Source: a virus
Virus record (IMG/VR): IMGVR_UViG_3300031688_000052
Location: 1-37,352 of that record
Length of the DNA stretch: 37,352 nt
Reading direction: 5' to 3' (one strand)
Made by a program: the position numbers and the translations under genes. Below are positions 6,152-11,964 of the stretch, piece after piece (positions within the stretch are counted from its first letter, which is position 1; each line of letters starts with the position of its first letter). A model generated the notes under the pieces. The model was not told where the DNA came from, did no database searches, and worked only from the letters and a program-made list of their open reading frames with translations.

Positions 6152-7517
6152 AGATGAATTAGTTGATTTTCCTGAATACAGGGGATTAACTTTTCAACAA
6201 TTCTGGGAAGCATTACCAAACAAGTTAGAATACTTTGACTATGAGGAAGAATTAACAACCATACTTGAATCCAATAGAAAGTTATGGGTTAAGAAGGCAA
6301 CAGGATTAGGCATTACTGAATGGACAATTAGATGGATAGCATGGAACTGTCTTAAAGATGATTATTGGAAAGATACCCAAGTTGATGTTACAGGTGTAAT
6401 TATTACAGGAGCAAATCAAGAGTTAACAAACAAGGTTGTAGGTAGATTGAAATCATTATTCAAGCATGAGTTTAAGACTAAGGAATCAGTGTGCATATTG
6501 AACGGTTGTAGAATAGAAGCATTTCCAACTAACCACTTATCCCCTGCAAGAGGACTAAATCCAAAGATAGTTATGCTTGATGAGGCTGATTTCTTTCCTA
6601 CACGATACCAAGATGAAGCACGAACAGTAGCAGAAAGATACATTCCAAAGACCAATCCTCACATACTATTGATAAGCACACCCAACTTGCCAGGAGGATT
6701 GTTTGAAAGAATGGAAGATGAAGATGATAACGGATATGTAATGAAACAGATGGACTATACAATAGGATTAAACAAAGTCTTTAGACCTGAGGACATAGCA
6801 ACAGCAAAGAAATCTCCAAGTTTTGAAAGAGAGTATAATTTAAAATATGGATTTGGTAGTGGAGATATATTTGAAGGCATAGAGAATATTATTGAAGAAT
6901 ATGATTTGACCGTTGTAGGTGGCAGGGGTGGCTGTTACGGTGATCCTGCTTTTGGCTCGTCAAACTTTGGTGTACTAGGGGGGGAAATACGAGATGATTT
7001 ATTGTATGTAACGGAAGCAAACGAATTTCCAAGACCAAGCCCAAGTGCCATGTTAGATGTAATAGAAGATATGGCTCATAGGTATAATGATAATTGTAAG
7101 ATAGATTCTGCTCACCCTGGATTTATTAGAGATTTAGAGGAACGTGGCATACCAGCTCTTCCCATTAACTTTGGACTTCAAATAAGAGATCATGAATCAG
7201 CCAACCAACAATCATTAAGAAGTAAAATGACTATCAATGCGTCACAGATGGTCAAGAATGGTAAAGTAAGAATCCACCCAAATCATACTAAACTAATTGC
7301 ACAGATGAGGTCAGCCCAATTTGATAAGAAGGGTGGAATAGATAAGACGGAATTAAACGCAGATGTATTGGATTGCTTTATCATGTGCTGTTGGGACTTG
7401 AAAGAGTTTGATTATGGACATTACGATATTATGGCAAATAAATTAGTCAATCAAAATGATACCGATAAACCTAAAAGCAACAGTGGAATATCAATTAACA
7501 CAGAGGTAATTGAATGA
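6096..7517 (+). CDS. terL: Terminase large subunit (packaging ATPase/nuclease)
   Basis: The ATPase domain has a Walker A-like KKATGLGITEW (residues 66-76) and Walker B IVMLDEADFF (158-167). The C-terminal RNase H-like nuclease begins at YGDPAFG (D283 as a first metal ligand), with a late acidic motif in NADVLDCF. The 473-residue length is normal. It pumps DNA into the prohead through the portal and cuts the concatemer. The start codon lies inside the TerS frame. The next gene overlaps its stop as ATGA. Confidence 0.93.
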   Translation: MDKEVSIYPVWEQQQKEHEDELVDFPEYRGLTFQQFWEALPNKLEYFDYEEELTTILESNRKLWVKKATGLGITEWTIRWIAWNCLKDDYWKDTQVDVTGVIITGANQELTNKVVGRLKSLFKHEFKTKESVCILNGCRIEAFPTNHLSPARGLNPKIVMLDEADFFPTRYQDEARTVAERYIPKTNPHILLISTPNLPGGLFERMEDEDDNGYVMKQMDYTIGLNKVFRPEDIATAKKSPSFEREYNLKYGFGSGDIFEGIENIIEEYDLTVVGGRGGCYGDPAFGSSNFGVLGGEIRDDLLYVTEANEFPRPSPSAMLDVIEDMAHRYNDNCKIDSAHPGFIRDLEERGIPALPINFGLQIRDHESANQQSLRSKMTINASQMVKNGKVRIHPNHTKLIAQMRSAQFDKKGGIDKTELNADVLDCFIMCCWDLKEFDYGHYDIMANKLVNQNDTDKPKSNSGISINTEVIE

Positions 7518-7786
7518 ACGATCAAGAACGTGTAAAAGAGTTTATTGTCAAAGCAACAGGCAAGACAGTAGGCAGGTCAAGCAAGATGGAGTTGGCTATG
7601 CTATTTGCTAACACCTATGCTGAATATGTTAAAACAGCAAAACAATCAAATCAAGGTTATCTGATATACAAAGAGTTTGAAGGCAAGATTGATAAGATTA
7701 CTGACGCAATAAAGAATATGGAAACTGTCCCAACCAAAGTAATTACTACCATTATTGAGGAACAACCAAAGGAAAAAAGTGACTAA
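7514..7786 (+). CDS. Hypothetical protein downstream of terminase (90 aa)
   Basis: Not recognised. Helical, charged, 90 residues, no cysteines. Overlap with terL indicates co-translation and a likely packaging or assembly role. Confidence 0.6.
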   Translation: MNDQERVKEFIVKATGKTVGRSSKMELAMLFANTYAEYVKTAKQSNQGYLIYKEFEGKIDKITDAIKNMETVPTKVITTIIEEQPKEKSD

Positions 7787-7868
7787 GGATTATCATGTAT
7801 GTAGTAAGTGTGAAGAATTTAAGGGCAAAAAATATAAGCGTGAAGGGTGGGTATTGACTTATGAATAA
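7779..7868 (+). CDS. Tiny CxxC protein (29 aa)
   Basis: GTG start inside the end of the previous gene, AAGG upstream, and a stop inside the next gene. The peptide has one CSKC pair and is very basic. Overlap at both ends favours a real gene; its size makes it uncertain. Confidence 0.4.
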   Translation: MTKDYHVCSKCEEFKGKKYKREGWVLTYE

Positions 7869-8061
7869 CGTGCCAAAAACTCAAGAAGAATTATTGACAA
7901 TGTTTATCAAATCATTTGATGATATAATTGACGCTGTTGAAAAGAAAGAAAAGGCATTGAAGAAATCAAAAGATTCTGATCCGTTAACTGTATTACATTA
8001 TAGTAGGAATATGATAGTTGAATGGTTCAGAGCCAAAGGTGGTTTACCAATACCTGATTAA
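7861..8061 (+). CDS. Small hypothetical protein (66 aa)
   Basis: Not recognised. Predicted helix with acidic/basic alternation (DDIIDAVEKKEKALKKSK). Last gene of the terminase transcription run before a promoter-like gap. Confidence 0.55.
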   Translation: MNNVPKTQEELLTMFIKSFDDIIDAVEKKEKALKKSKDSDPLTVLHYSRNMIVEWFRAKGGLPIPD

Positions 8062-8071
8062 TTATTTCTAT

Positions 8072-8086
8072 TATATCTATAAAAAT
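8072..8086 (+). promoter_or_regulatory. TATA box before mini-ORF and baseplate/portal genes
   Basis: TATATCTATAAAAAT, with its TATAAA core about 23 bases before ATG 8100. It probably drives the mini-ORF at 8100, the gene at 8171 and the portal operon. Confidence 0.5.
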
Positions 8087-8099
8087 AAGATATTACATT

Positions 8100-8171
8100 A
8101 TGTCCACTTTATTGTTTAATTCAGGTATTAGTTCTATTAATTACCAAATAAATAATCGTGGATCATTATAG
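8100..8171 (+). CDS. Candidate leaderless 23-residue peptide upstream of gene 8171
   Basis: ATG 8100 lies where transcription should start from the TATA box at 8072. The frame runs 23 codons and its TAG overlaps the GTG of the next gene (TAGTG). The next gene has no ribosome-binding site, so this peptide may carry ribosomes to it. Confidence 0.35.
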   Translation: MSTLLFNSGISSINYQINNRGSL

Positions 8172-8527
8172 TGGCATACGGTCTTTATCTCTTAATGGAT
8201 CAGCCAAAATGGTTTAGAGGGGATTTTAGCACTACAAACAAACTGACAGGGACATTATACTCTGATCAGAAATTTACAAGAAAAGCAGATTTAACAGGAT
8301 TTACAATTACAATTAGACTAACAAAGAATCATAGATGGGGAGATTATTTTAACAGAGTTGGAAGCATTGTAAGTGCTACCAATGGAACATTCTCATACGC
8401 AATAGCAGAGAATGAATTGCCACCACCTGGACTATACAATGTCAAGATTGAATTATCTAAATCAGGTGCTAGAGAATCAACATTAAATAGACAGGAATTA
8501 TTAATCATTGAAGGTGCCACAGCTTGA
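8171..8527 (+). CDS. BppU-like beta-sandwich virion protein (118 aa)
   Basis: The middle reads DLTGFTITIRLTK and later GTFSYAIAENELPPPGLYNVKIEL, the pattern of N-terminal BppU/baseplate domains that attach fibres to tails. A second protein of the same style is at 22020. GTG start coupled to the upstream mini-ORF; its stop overlaps the TTG of the portal gene. Structural role inferred. Confidence 0.55.
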   Translation: MAYGLYLLMDQPKWFRGDFSTTNKLTGTLYSDQKFTRKADLTGFTITIRLTKNHRWGDYFNRVGSIVSATNGTFSYAIAENELPPPGLYNVKIELSKSGARESTLNRQELLIIEGATA

Positions 8528-9867
8528 ATAATCCCTTTAAAGAAACTAGAATTGAGGAAGCCAAAGCACCATTAGCAAAGATAGTCAGATCAGATTTTTC
8601 AAGGGAGCAACCAATACAAGTTACATTCGAGCAGTTGATTAAGTATCACGACAGGACACCACAATTACAAATAGCAGTATCATCTTATTCAGAATTAATA
8701 ACAGGGACAGAAATGAATGTCACTTGTGAATCAGATACAGCAACAGAGATACTAAACGATTGGATAAGACAATCTGATTTTTATACAAAGTTTGAAAACA
8801 TGGTCACTACCTGTCTAATCACAGGCAACAGTATCTTAGAGAAATTAGATGAGAATGATATTCAAGACGTTGAGGAAGTTGATATGCAAACCATCATAGC
8901 CAAGAAAAGAGATGAGTTTGGAAAGTTAGAACATTACGAGCATAGAACAAACAACGGTCAAACAGCTAAACTGGGAGCAGGTAAACTGGGAAAATTTATC
9001 GAATTTAATTTAACAAACTATTCTAAACAGGCATGGGGAAAATCATTATTTTATTCACTAGCCATTCCAAGAACAATAGGCAACAGAACAACTCCACCGT
9101 TAATTGAAGTCATGTGGTCAATCGAAGATGCTATGTCAGCCATCATTATGAATAACGCTTATCCAATTACAACAATTACTTATCCAGGTGCTAGTGATCC
9201 ATACTTAGAAAAAGAAGCAGTAAGATGGCAAAAATACAAGCCAGGTGACAAGAGAGTTCAAAAGATAAAGCCTGAAATAGATTTCTTTGAAACAGCAGGG
9301 AATAGTAAGTACACTGATTACATTACTCACTTGGAGAAAGTGTTTGAATTAGGCACTCAATTCCCACACGACATAATGACGGGTGACTTTACTAGCAGAG
9401 CCTCATCTGAAACAACAGATAACATTGTAATGAAAAGAGTAAGAGGTTATCAGCGTTATTTGGCTAACAAACTAAAAGTAGAATTATTTGATAACATACT
9501 AATCCAAAACGGATATGATCCAGAATTGGAAGAATGTAAAGTTGCTTTCACTACACAAAACATTGTAGAGTTACAAGTTGATCAAATTAAAGAATTATCT
9601 GTACAAGGGTTAATGACCAAATCAGAATCAAGAGAATGGTTAAGAGTTAACACTGGAATGGAATTACCTGATGATGATGAGATACAAGCAAATCAAGACG
9701 CACAAGCAACCATAGCCAAAAACGCACAGGACATTAAGAAGGAGCATTTCATTAAAGATAATCTAAAACAAATATCAGAAGTAAAAGCAAAGACAATAAG
9801 GAAATGTAAGATGTGCAAAGAATCTCAACACGCCCTTTGTACCAAACGTGGGTGTCAATGTCAATGA
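8524..9867 (+). CDS. Portal protein
   Basis: 447 residues, with the all-alpha/beta order and length of tailed-virus portal proteins: an N-terminal wing with WIRQSDFYTKFENMVTT, then LEKVFELGTQFPHDIMTG before the long stem helix, and a QNIVELQVDQIKELSVQGLMTKSE-type C-terminal region (quoted in part: QIKELSVQGLMTKSE). It follows terL in the standard order. The last 25 residues carry five cysteines (CKMCKESQHALC...CQC), an unusual zinc-binding-like tail. TTG start overlaps the previous stop. Confidence 0.85.
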   Translation: MNNPFKETRIEEAKAPLAKIVRSDFSREQPIQVTFEQLIKYHDRTPQLQIAVSSYSELITGTEMNVTCESDTATEILNDWIRQSDFYTKFENMVTTCLITGNSILEKLDENDIQDVEEVDMQTIIAKKRDEFGKLEHYEHRTNNGQTAKLGAGKLGKFIEFNLTNYSKQAWGKSLFYSLAIPRTIGNRTTPPLIEVMWSIEDAMSAIIMNNAYPITTITYPGASDPYLEKEAVRWQKYKPGDKRVQKIKPEIDFFETAGNSKYTDYITHLEKVFELGTQFPHDIMTGDFTSRASSETTDNIVMKRVRGYQRYLANKLKVELFDNILIQNGYDPELEECKVAFTTQNIVELQVDQIKELSVQGLMTKSESREWLRVNTGMELPDDDEIQANQDAQATIAKNAQDIKKEHFIKDNLKQISEVKAKTIRKCKMCKESQHALCTKRGCQCQ

Positions 9868-10088
9868 CTGAGTTTGACGATTTGACTAAAAGAATATTGG
9901 ACAAACTAGATACCTTTGAAGAAAAAATCGAGGGACTATGTGAACGTCTAATGAAGGTGGAATATGAATTGAATCATCATTTCAAAGACATAGAACAAAA
10001 GCAATCAAACAAGGATAGGAAATTCTACATTGTAATAGCAGGTATGGGTATTATTTTCACTTTGTACGAAATTATAAAAGGTTTTTAA
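9864..10088 (+). CDS. XhlA-like coiled-coil membrane protein (74 aa)
   Basis: A charged coiled coil (KRILDKLDTFEEKIEGLCER) is followed by a C-terminal membrane segment (FYIVIAGMGIIFTLYEII). This is the architecture of the hemolysin XhlA / holin-accessory family. ATG 9864 overlaps the portal stop, so I reject a longer frame starting inside the portal gene. Inference: a lysis or membrane-anchor role. Confidence 0.6.
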   Translation: MTEFDDLTKRILDKLDTFEEKIEGLCERLMKVEYELNHHFKDIEQKQSNKDRKFYIVIAGMGIIFTLYEIIKGF

Positions 10089-10091
10089 TAG
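10082..10091 (+). promoter_or_regulatory. Possible TATA box of the structured RNA
   Basis: TTTTTAATAG, about 28 bases before the first paired base (10112) of the RNA structure downstream. A second AT-rich box (TATAATATA, 10105-10113) would start transcription inside the structure and is less fitting. Confidence 0.3.
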
Positions 10092-10111
10092 GGATTTTTT
10101 ACCATATAATA

Positions 10112-10246
10112 TAGCCGTCAGGGAATCAACTTGAGTTGTGTTTCTAGATAACCTGAAAAAGTTATCCCTCTTAGGCTACCAACCAAGACGTATTGCGTGA
10201 GCATACCACAGGTTTTAAATCCTGTCATTGAGGTTGGTATTTCTTA
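10112..10246 (+). ncRNA. Candidate structured non-coding RNA, two multi-branched domains
   Basis: Domain 1 is closed by TAGCC (10112-10116) with GGCTA (10174-10178). It contains AGG/CCT (10120-10122 with 10167-10169), a CAAC-TTGA-GTTG hairpin (10127-10138) and a GATAAC/GTTATC hairpin (10147-10166). Domain 2 is closed by CCAACC (10179-10184) with GGTTGG (10232-10237). It contains a hairpin with a GNRA-type GTGA tetraloop (10190-10206) and an ACAGG/CCTGT stem with an 8-base TTTTAAAT loop (10208-10225). The closing stems are directly adjacent and could stack. The T-arm-like piece resembles tRNA, but the acceptor arrangement does not fit. A short T-rich stretch follows. No open frame covers it. 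Confidence 0.55.
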
Positions 10247-10256
10247 ATATTATGGG

Positions 10257-10264
10257 TTTATATT
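10257..10264 (+). promoter_or_regulatory. TATA box, first copy of a duplicated promoter
   Basis: TTTATATT within TTATGGGTTTATATT, which is repeated exactly around 10401. Transcription would start near 10285 and read through the two 19-base repeats to the T-rich element at 10377. Confidence 0.45.
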
Positions 10265-10295
10265 ATCAATAATAATATACTAATTATCAAGCTGT

Positions 10296-10346
10296 CATTG
10301 AGAATATCTTTGGCGTATGATACTAACCATTGAGAATATCTTTGGC
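10296..10346 (+). repeat. Two 19-base direct repeats, 32-base period
   Basis: CATTGAGAATATCTTTGGC occurs at 10296-10314 and 10328-10346, separated by 13 bases. CTGTCATTGAG also links the first copy with the end of the structured RNA (10223-10232). No third full copy was seen. Candidate iterons, protein-binding sites or a small-RNA repeat; too short and few for a CRISPR array. Confidence 0.75.
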
Positions 10347-10376
10347 AATCGTCATAAGTCTTGATACTTATTTTTA

Positions 10377-10392
10377 GTTAATTTTTTTTAAC
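10377..10392 (+). terminator. T-rich terminator-like element
   Basis: GTTAA and TTAAC flank a run of Ts (8 Ts in all), after the direct repeats and just before the next promoter. Archaeal transcription ends at such T-tracts. Confidence 0.4.
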
Positions 10393-10400
10393 CTTATGGG

Positions 10401-10408
10401 TTTATATT
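10401..10408 (+). promoter_or_regulatory. TATA box, second copy of a duplicated promoter
   Basis: TTTATATT in the same 15-base TTATGGGTTTATATT context as at 10257. It is 30 bases before ATG 10431, fitting a leaderless transcript. Confidence 0.6.
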
Positions 10409-10430
10409 GATCTTGTTTGCTTAAAAAGGT

Positions 10431-10580
10431 ATGAATAACAACCTTTGTAAAGTAATTAGTAGAGCCAAAATGATCTCAACAGAGTTAAAAAAAGACACAC
10501 CAAATATGAGAAAAATATCAGCATGGAAATTAAACATCACTAGATGGGGAAAATATTATAGACAGGATATGAACGCATAA
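10431..10580 (+). CDS. Tiny basic hypothetical protein (49 aa)
   Basis: ATG is 30 bases from a good TATA box. The protein is basic (KMISTELKKDT, RKISAWKLNITRWGKYY) with one cysteine. Its stop overlaps the next ATG (TAATG). Not recognised; nucleic-acid binding is possible from charge. Confidence 0.5.
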   Translation: MNNNLCKVISRAKMISTELKKDTPNMRKISAWKLNITRWGKYYRQDMNA

Positions 10581-10678
10581 TGACACCTAAAATCCTTCCT
10601 TGTTATAGATACAAAGACAGGGTAATAGCAAGAGAATTAGACCAAAATGATTATTCACCAATGAGGTGTCAGAATTGA
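10580..10678 (+). CDS. Tiny hypothetical protein (32 aa)
   Basis: A 32-residue frame coupled by overlap to both neighbours. It has cysteines near each end (LPCYRYK, MRCQN) and no known motif. Confidence 0.45.
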   Translation: MTPKILPCYRYKDRVIARELDQNDYSPMRCQN

Positions 10679-10842
10679 CTAAGGACATTGATAGTGACGG
10701 TGGAATATTAGTTAAAGATGAGTATAATGAAATGATTAGAGTTTACCCTTTTATCTGCGAAAGATGTTGGAAGAAAAAGCCATTATATTCAGTTGATGAT
10801 GGATTAGCCATATTATGTATGAATTGTATTACTCACCATTAA
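10675..10842 (+). CDS. Tiny zinc-ribbon protein (55 aa)
   Basis: TTG start overlaps the previous stop (TTGA). CERC and CMNC, about 25 residues apart, form a zinc-ribbon pattern, ending ITHH. The last gene of this small operon; function unknown. Confidence 0.55.
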   Translation: MTKDIDSDGGILVKDEYNEMIRVYPFICERCWKKKPLYSVDDGLAILCMNCITHH

Positions 10843-10896
10843 GCTTATAATATTAATTAATGGTTTCTTTAATTCATTTTATTATATTATAATCAG

Positions 10897-10938
10897 TATA
10901 TACTAGAGAGTGAAAGAATGTAGATACATCATCACTCT
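10897..10938 (+). promoter_or_regulatory. TATA-like box plus hairpin upstream of the protease gene
   Basis: TATATACTAG (10897-10906) is followed by a hairpin: AGAGTGA (10907-10913) pairs with TCACTCT (10932-10938), and inside it ATGT pairs with ACAT around an AGAT loop. It could be a leader structure or an operator. A separate box nearer the gene fits the start better. Confidence 0.4.
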
Positions 10939-10946
10939 ATTAATTC

Positions 10947-10954
10947 TTATAATA
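10947..10954 (+). promoter_or_regulatory. TATA box of the prohead protease
   Basis: TTATAATA, 28 bases before TTG 10975. The spacing supports TTG as a leaderless start. Confidence 0.45.
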
Positions 10955-10974
10955 CCTAATATCAACATAAATTA

Positions 10975-11559
10975 TTGAACCTTCAAGCATATACTTCCGT
11001 TAATGAATCTGCTCACATTACAGGTGTAGCATTAATTCCAAGAATATCCAGAAATAATAATTTATACACTAAACAGGAATTAGAACGATTTGATGGTGTA
11101 ACTGTTCCGCTTAATTGGGAACATGATCCAACTAACGTAATTGGTCAAGTTACATTCCATTACAACCCAAGCCAAGAAACTGTCTATTATGAGGGGGAAA
11201 TAACCAATGAAGCCTCCGCAAACGTAGCAAGAAACAAACTGCTATTCACTAGCATAGAAGCAACACCAACAGATGTTCAAGAAATCTGTAATGGAGAATC
11301 TGATTGTTTTGCCATGCCATTTGGTTTACGTCCAGAAGGATTAGCATTAACAGAAACACCAGGTGTCCCAGAAACATCTGTTAAAGTTATAGAGAAATAT
11401 ATTGCAGAATGTAACCATCATGAGTTAGAAGCTGACGCAGTAGCAAAGGTTGAAGGAGTAACTACAACTGACTTTATCAACTTTAAGAATCAACTAATGG
11501 ATCATCTACACGTTGAGGAATGTGGCGATTGTCATAAACTACACTCAAAAAAAAACTAA
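10975..11559 (+). CDS. Prohead protease (zero-frame product)
   Basis: A 194-residue protein with the capsid-maturation protease pattern: LNWEHDPTNVIGQV (H50), YYEGEI, LLFTSIEATP (S93, candidate nucleophile) and LALTETPGVPETS. It lies just before the capsid gene, the usual place. The C-terminus has CGDCHKLH, then a run of nine As (11547-11555) and the stop. The sequence A AAA AAC (11550-11556) directly before TAA is a classical -1 slippery site and opens into the KTSC frame. TTG start chosen from the TATA spacing. Confidence 0.8.
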   Translation: MNLQAYTSVNESAHITGVALIPRISRNNNLYTKQELERFDGVTVPLNWEHDPTNVIGQVTFHYNPSQETVYYEGEITNEASANVARNKLLFTSIEATPTDVQEICNGESDCFAMPFGLRPEGLALTETPGVPETSVKVIEKYIAECNHHELEADAVAKVEGVTTTDFINFKNQLMDHLHVEECGDCHKLHSKKN

Positions 11560-11933
11560 ACAATGAAGATGTAGCCCTTAGTGGTGATCATAGTAAAGCA
11601 GATATTAAAAAGAAGAAAAAGAAAAGTTTTGAATTTAAAGAAATATTAGACGATTCATGGAGAGATGTAGAACATTATCTTATTGAAGATGCAACTAACA
11701 GTGGTCAAAAATCTGATACAGTAGGCAATCCAGAATTTAGATCATTCACTCATTCATCTAGTTTTGTTGGGAATGTAATATGGGACAGAGAATCACTTGG
11801 AATGAATATAATATTAAACGGTTCAACATATTCATTTTGTAATGTATCAGAACGGTTATTTGATTCATTTGAGGGTGCTGATAGTAAGGGAGCATTTTTC
11901 AATAGAGAAATAAAAACCTTACACGATTGTTAG
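11538..11933 (+). CDS. KTSC-domain frame, probably read by -1 frameshift from the protease gene
   Basis: Open from 11538 to TAG 11933 in the -1 frame relative to the protease. After a lysine-rich linker (KADIKKKKKKSFEF) it encodes a KTSC domain: SSSFVGNVIWDRESLGMNI, a G-x-x-Y-x-F strand, VSERLFDSFEGADSKGAFFN and REI. There is no ATG, GTG or TTG before the middle of the domain, so it can hardly be translated alone. Slipping at 11550-11556 would yield a fusion of about 319 residues. A homopolymer error in the nine-A run, hiding one continuous gene, is the main alternative. KTSC domains bind nucleic acid or lysyl-tRNA synthetase-type partners; function here unknown. Confidence 0.75.
   Translation, partial: TTLKKKLNNEDVALSGDHSKADIKKKKKKSFEFKEILDDSWRDVEHYLIEDATNSGQKSDTVGNPEFRSFTHSSSFVGNVIWDRESLGMNIILNGSTYSFCNVSERLFDSFEGADSKGAFFNREIKTLHDC
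11550..11556 (+). promoter_or_regulatory. Candidate -1 ribosomal frameshift heptamer
   Basis: A AAA AAC in the protease frame, immediately followed by the TAA stop. After the slip, reading continues as CTA AAC AAT GAA into the KTSC frame. The heptamer type is established for -1 frameshifting in viruses. I could not identify a downstream stimulatory fold. Confidence 0.5.
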
Positions 11934-11936
11934 ACC

Positions 11937-11943
11937 TTATATA
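11937..11943 (+). promoter_or_regulatory. TATA box of the major capsid gene
   Basis: TTATATA is 28 bases before ATG 11965. It is the main reason for choosing ATG 11965 over GTG 11944. Confidence 0.55.
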
Positions 11944-11964
11944 GTGCCTTTTGCTGAATTAGTT

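Noticed and set aside
9813-9863. Longer N-terminus for the XhlA-like protein
   Set aside because: Those codons lie inside the end of the portal gene; ATG 9864 has the usual stop/start overlap.
10178-10240. tRNA gene suggested by a T-arm-like hairpin and a 7-base terminal stem
   Set aside because: The T-loop would have 8 bases, six bases separate the T-arm from the closing stem, and no anticodon arm with correct spacing fits. I call it a structured RNA instead.
10296-10346. CRISPR array
   Set aside because: Only two 19-base repeats with a 13-base gap, too short and too few, and no cas genes are present.
11944-11964. GTG start of the capsid gene
   Set aside because: It touches the TATA box; ATG 11965 has the 28-base leaderless spacing. 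It remains possible.
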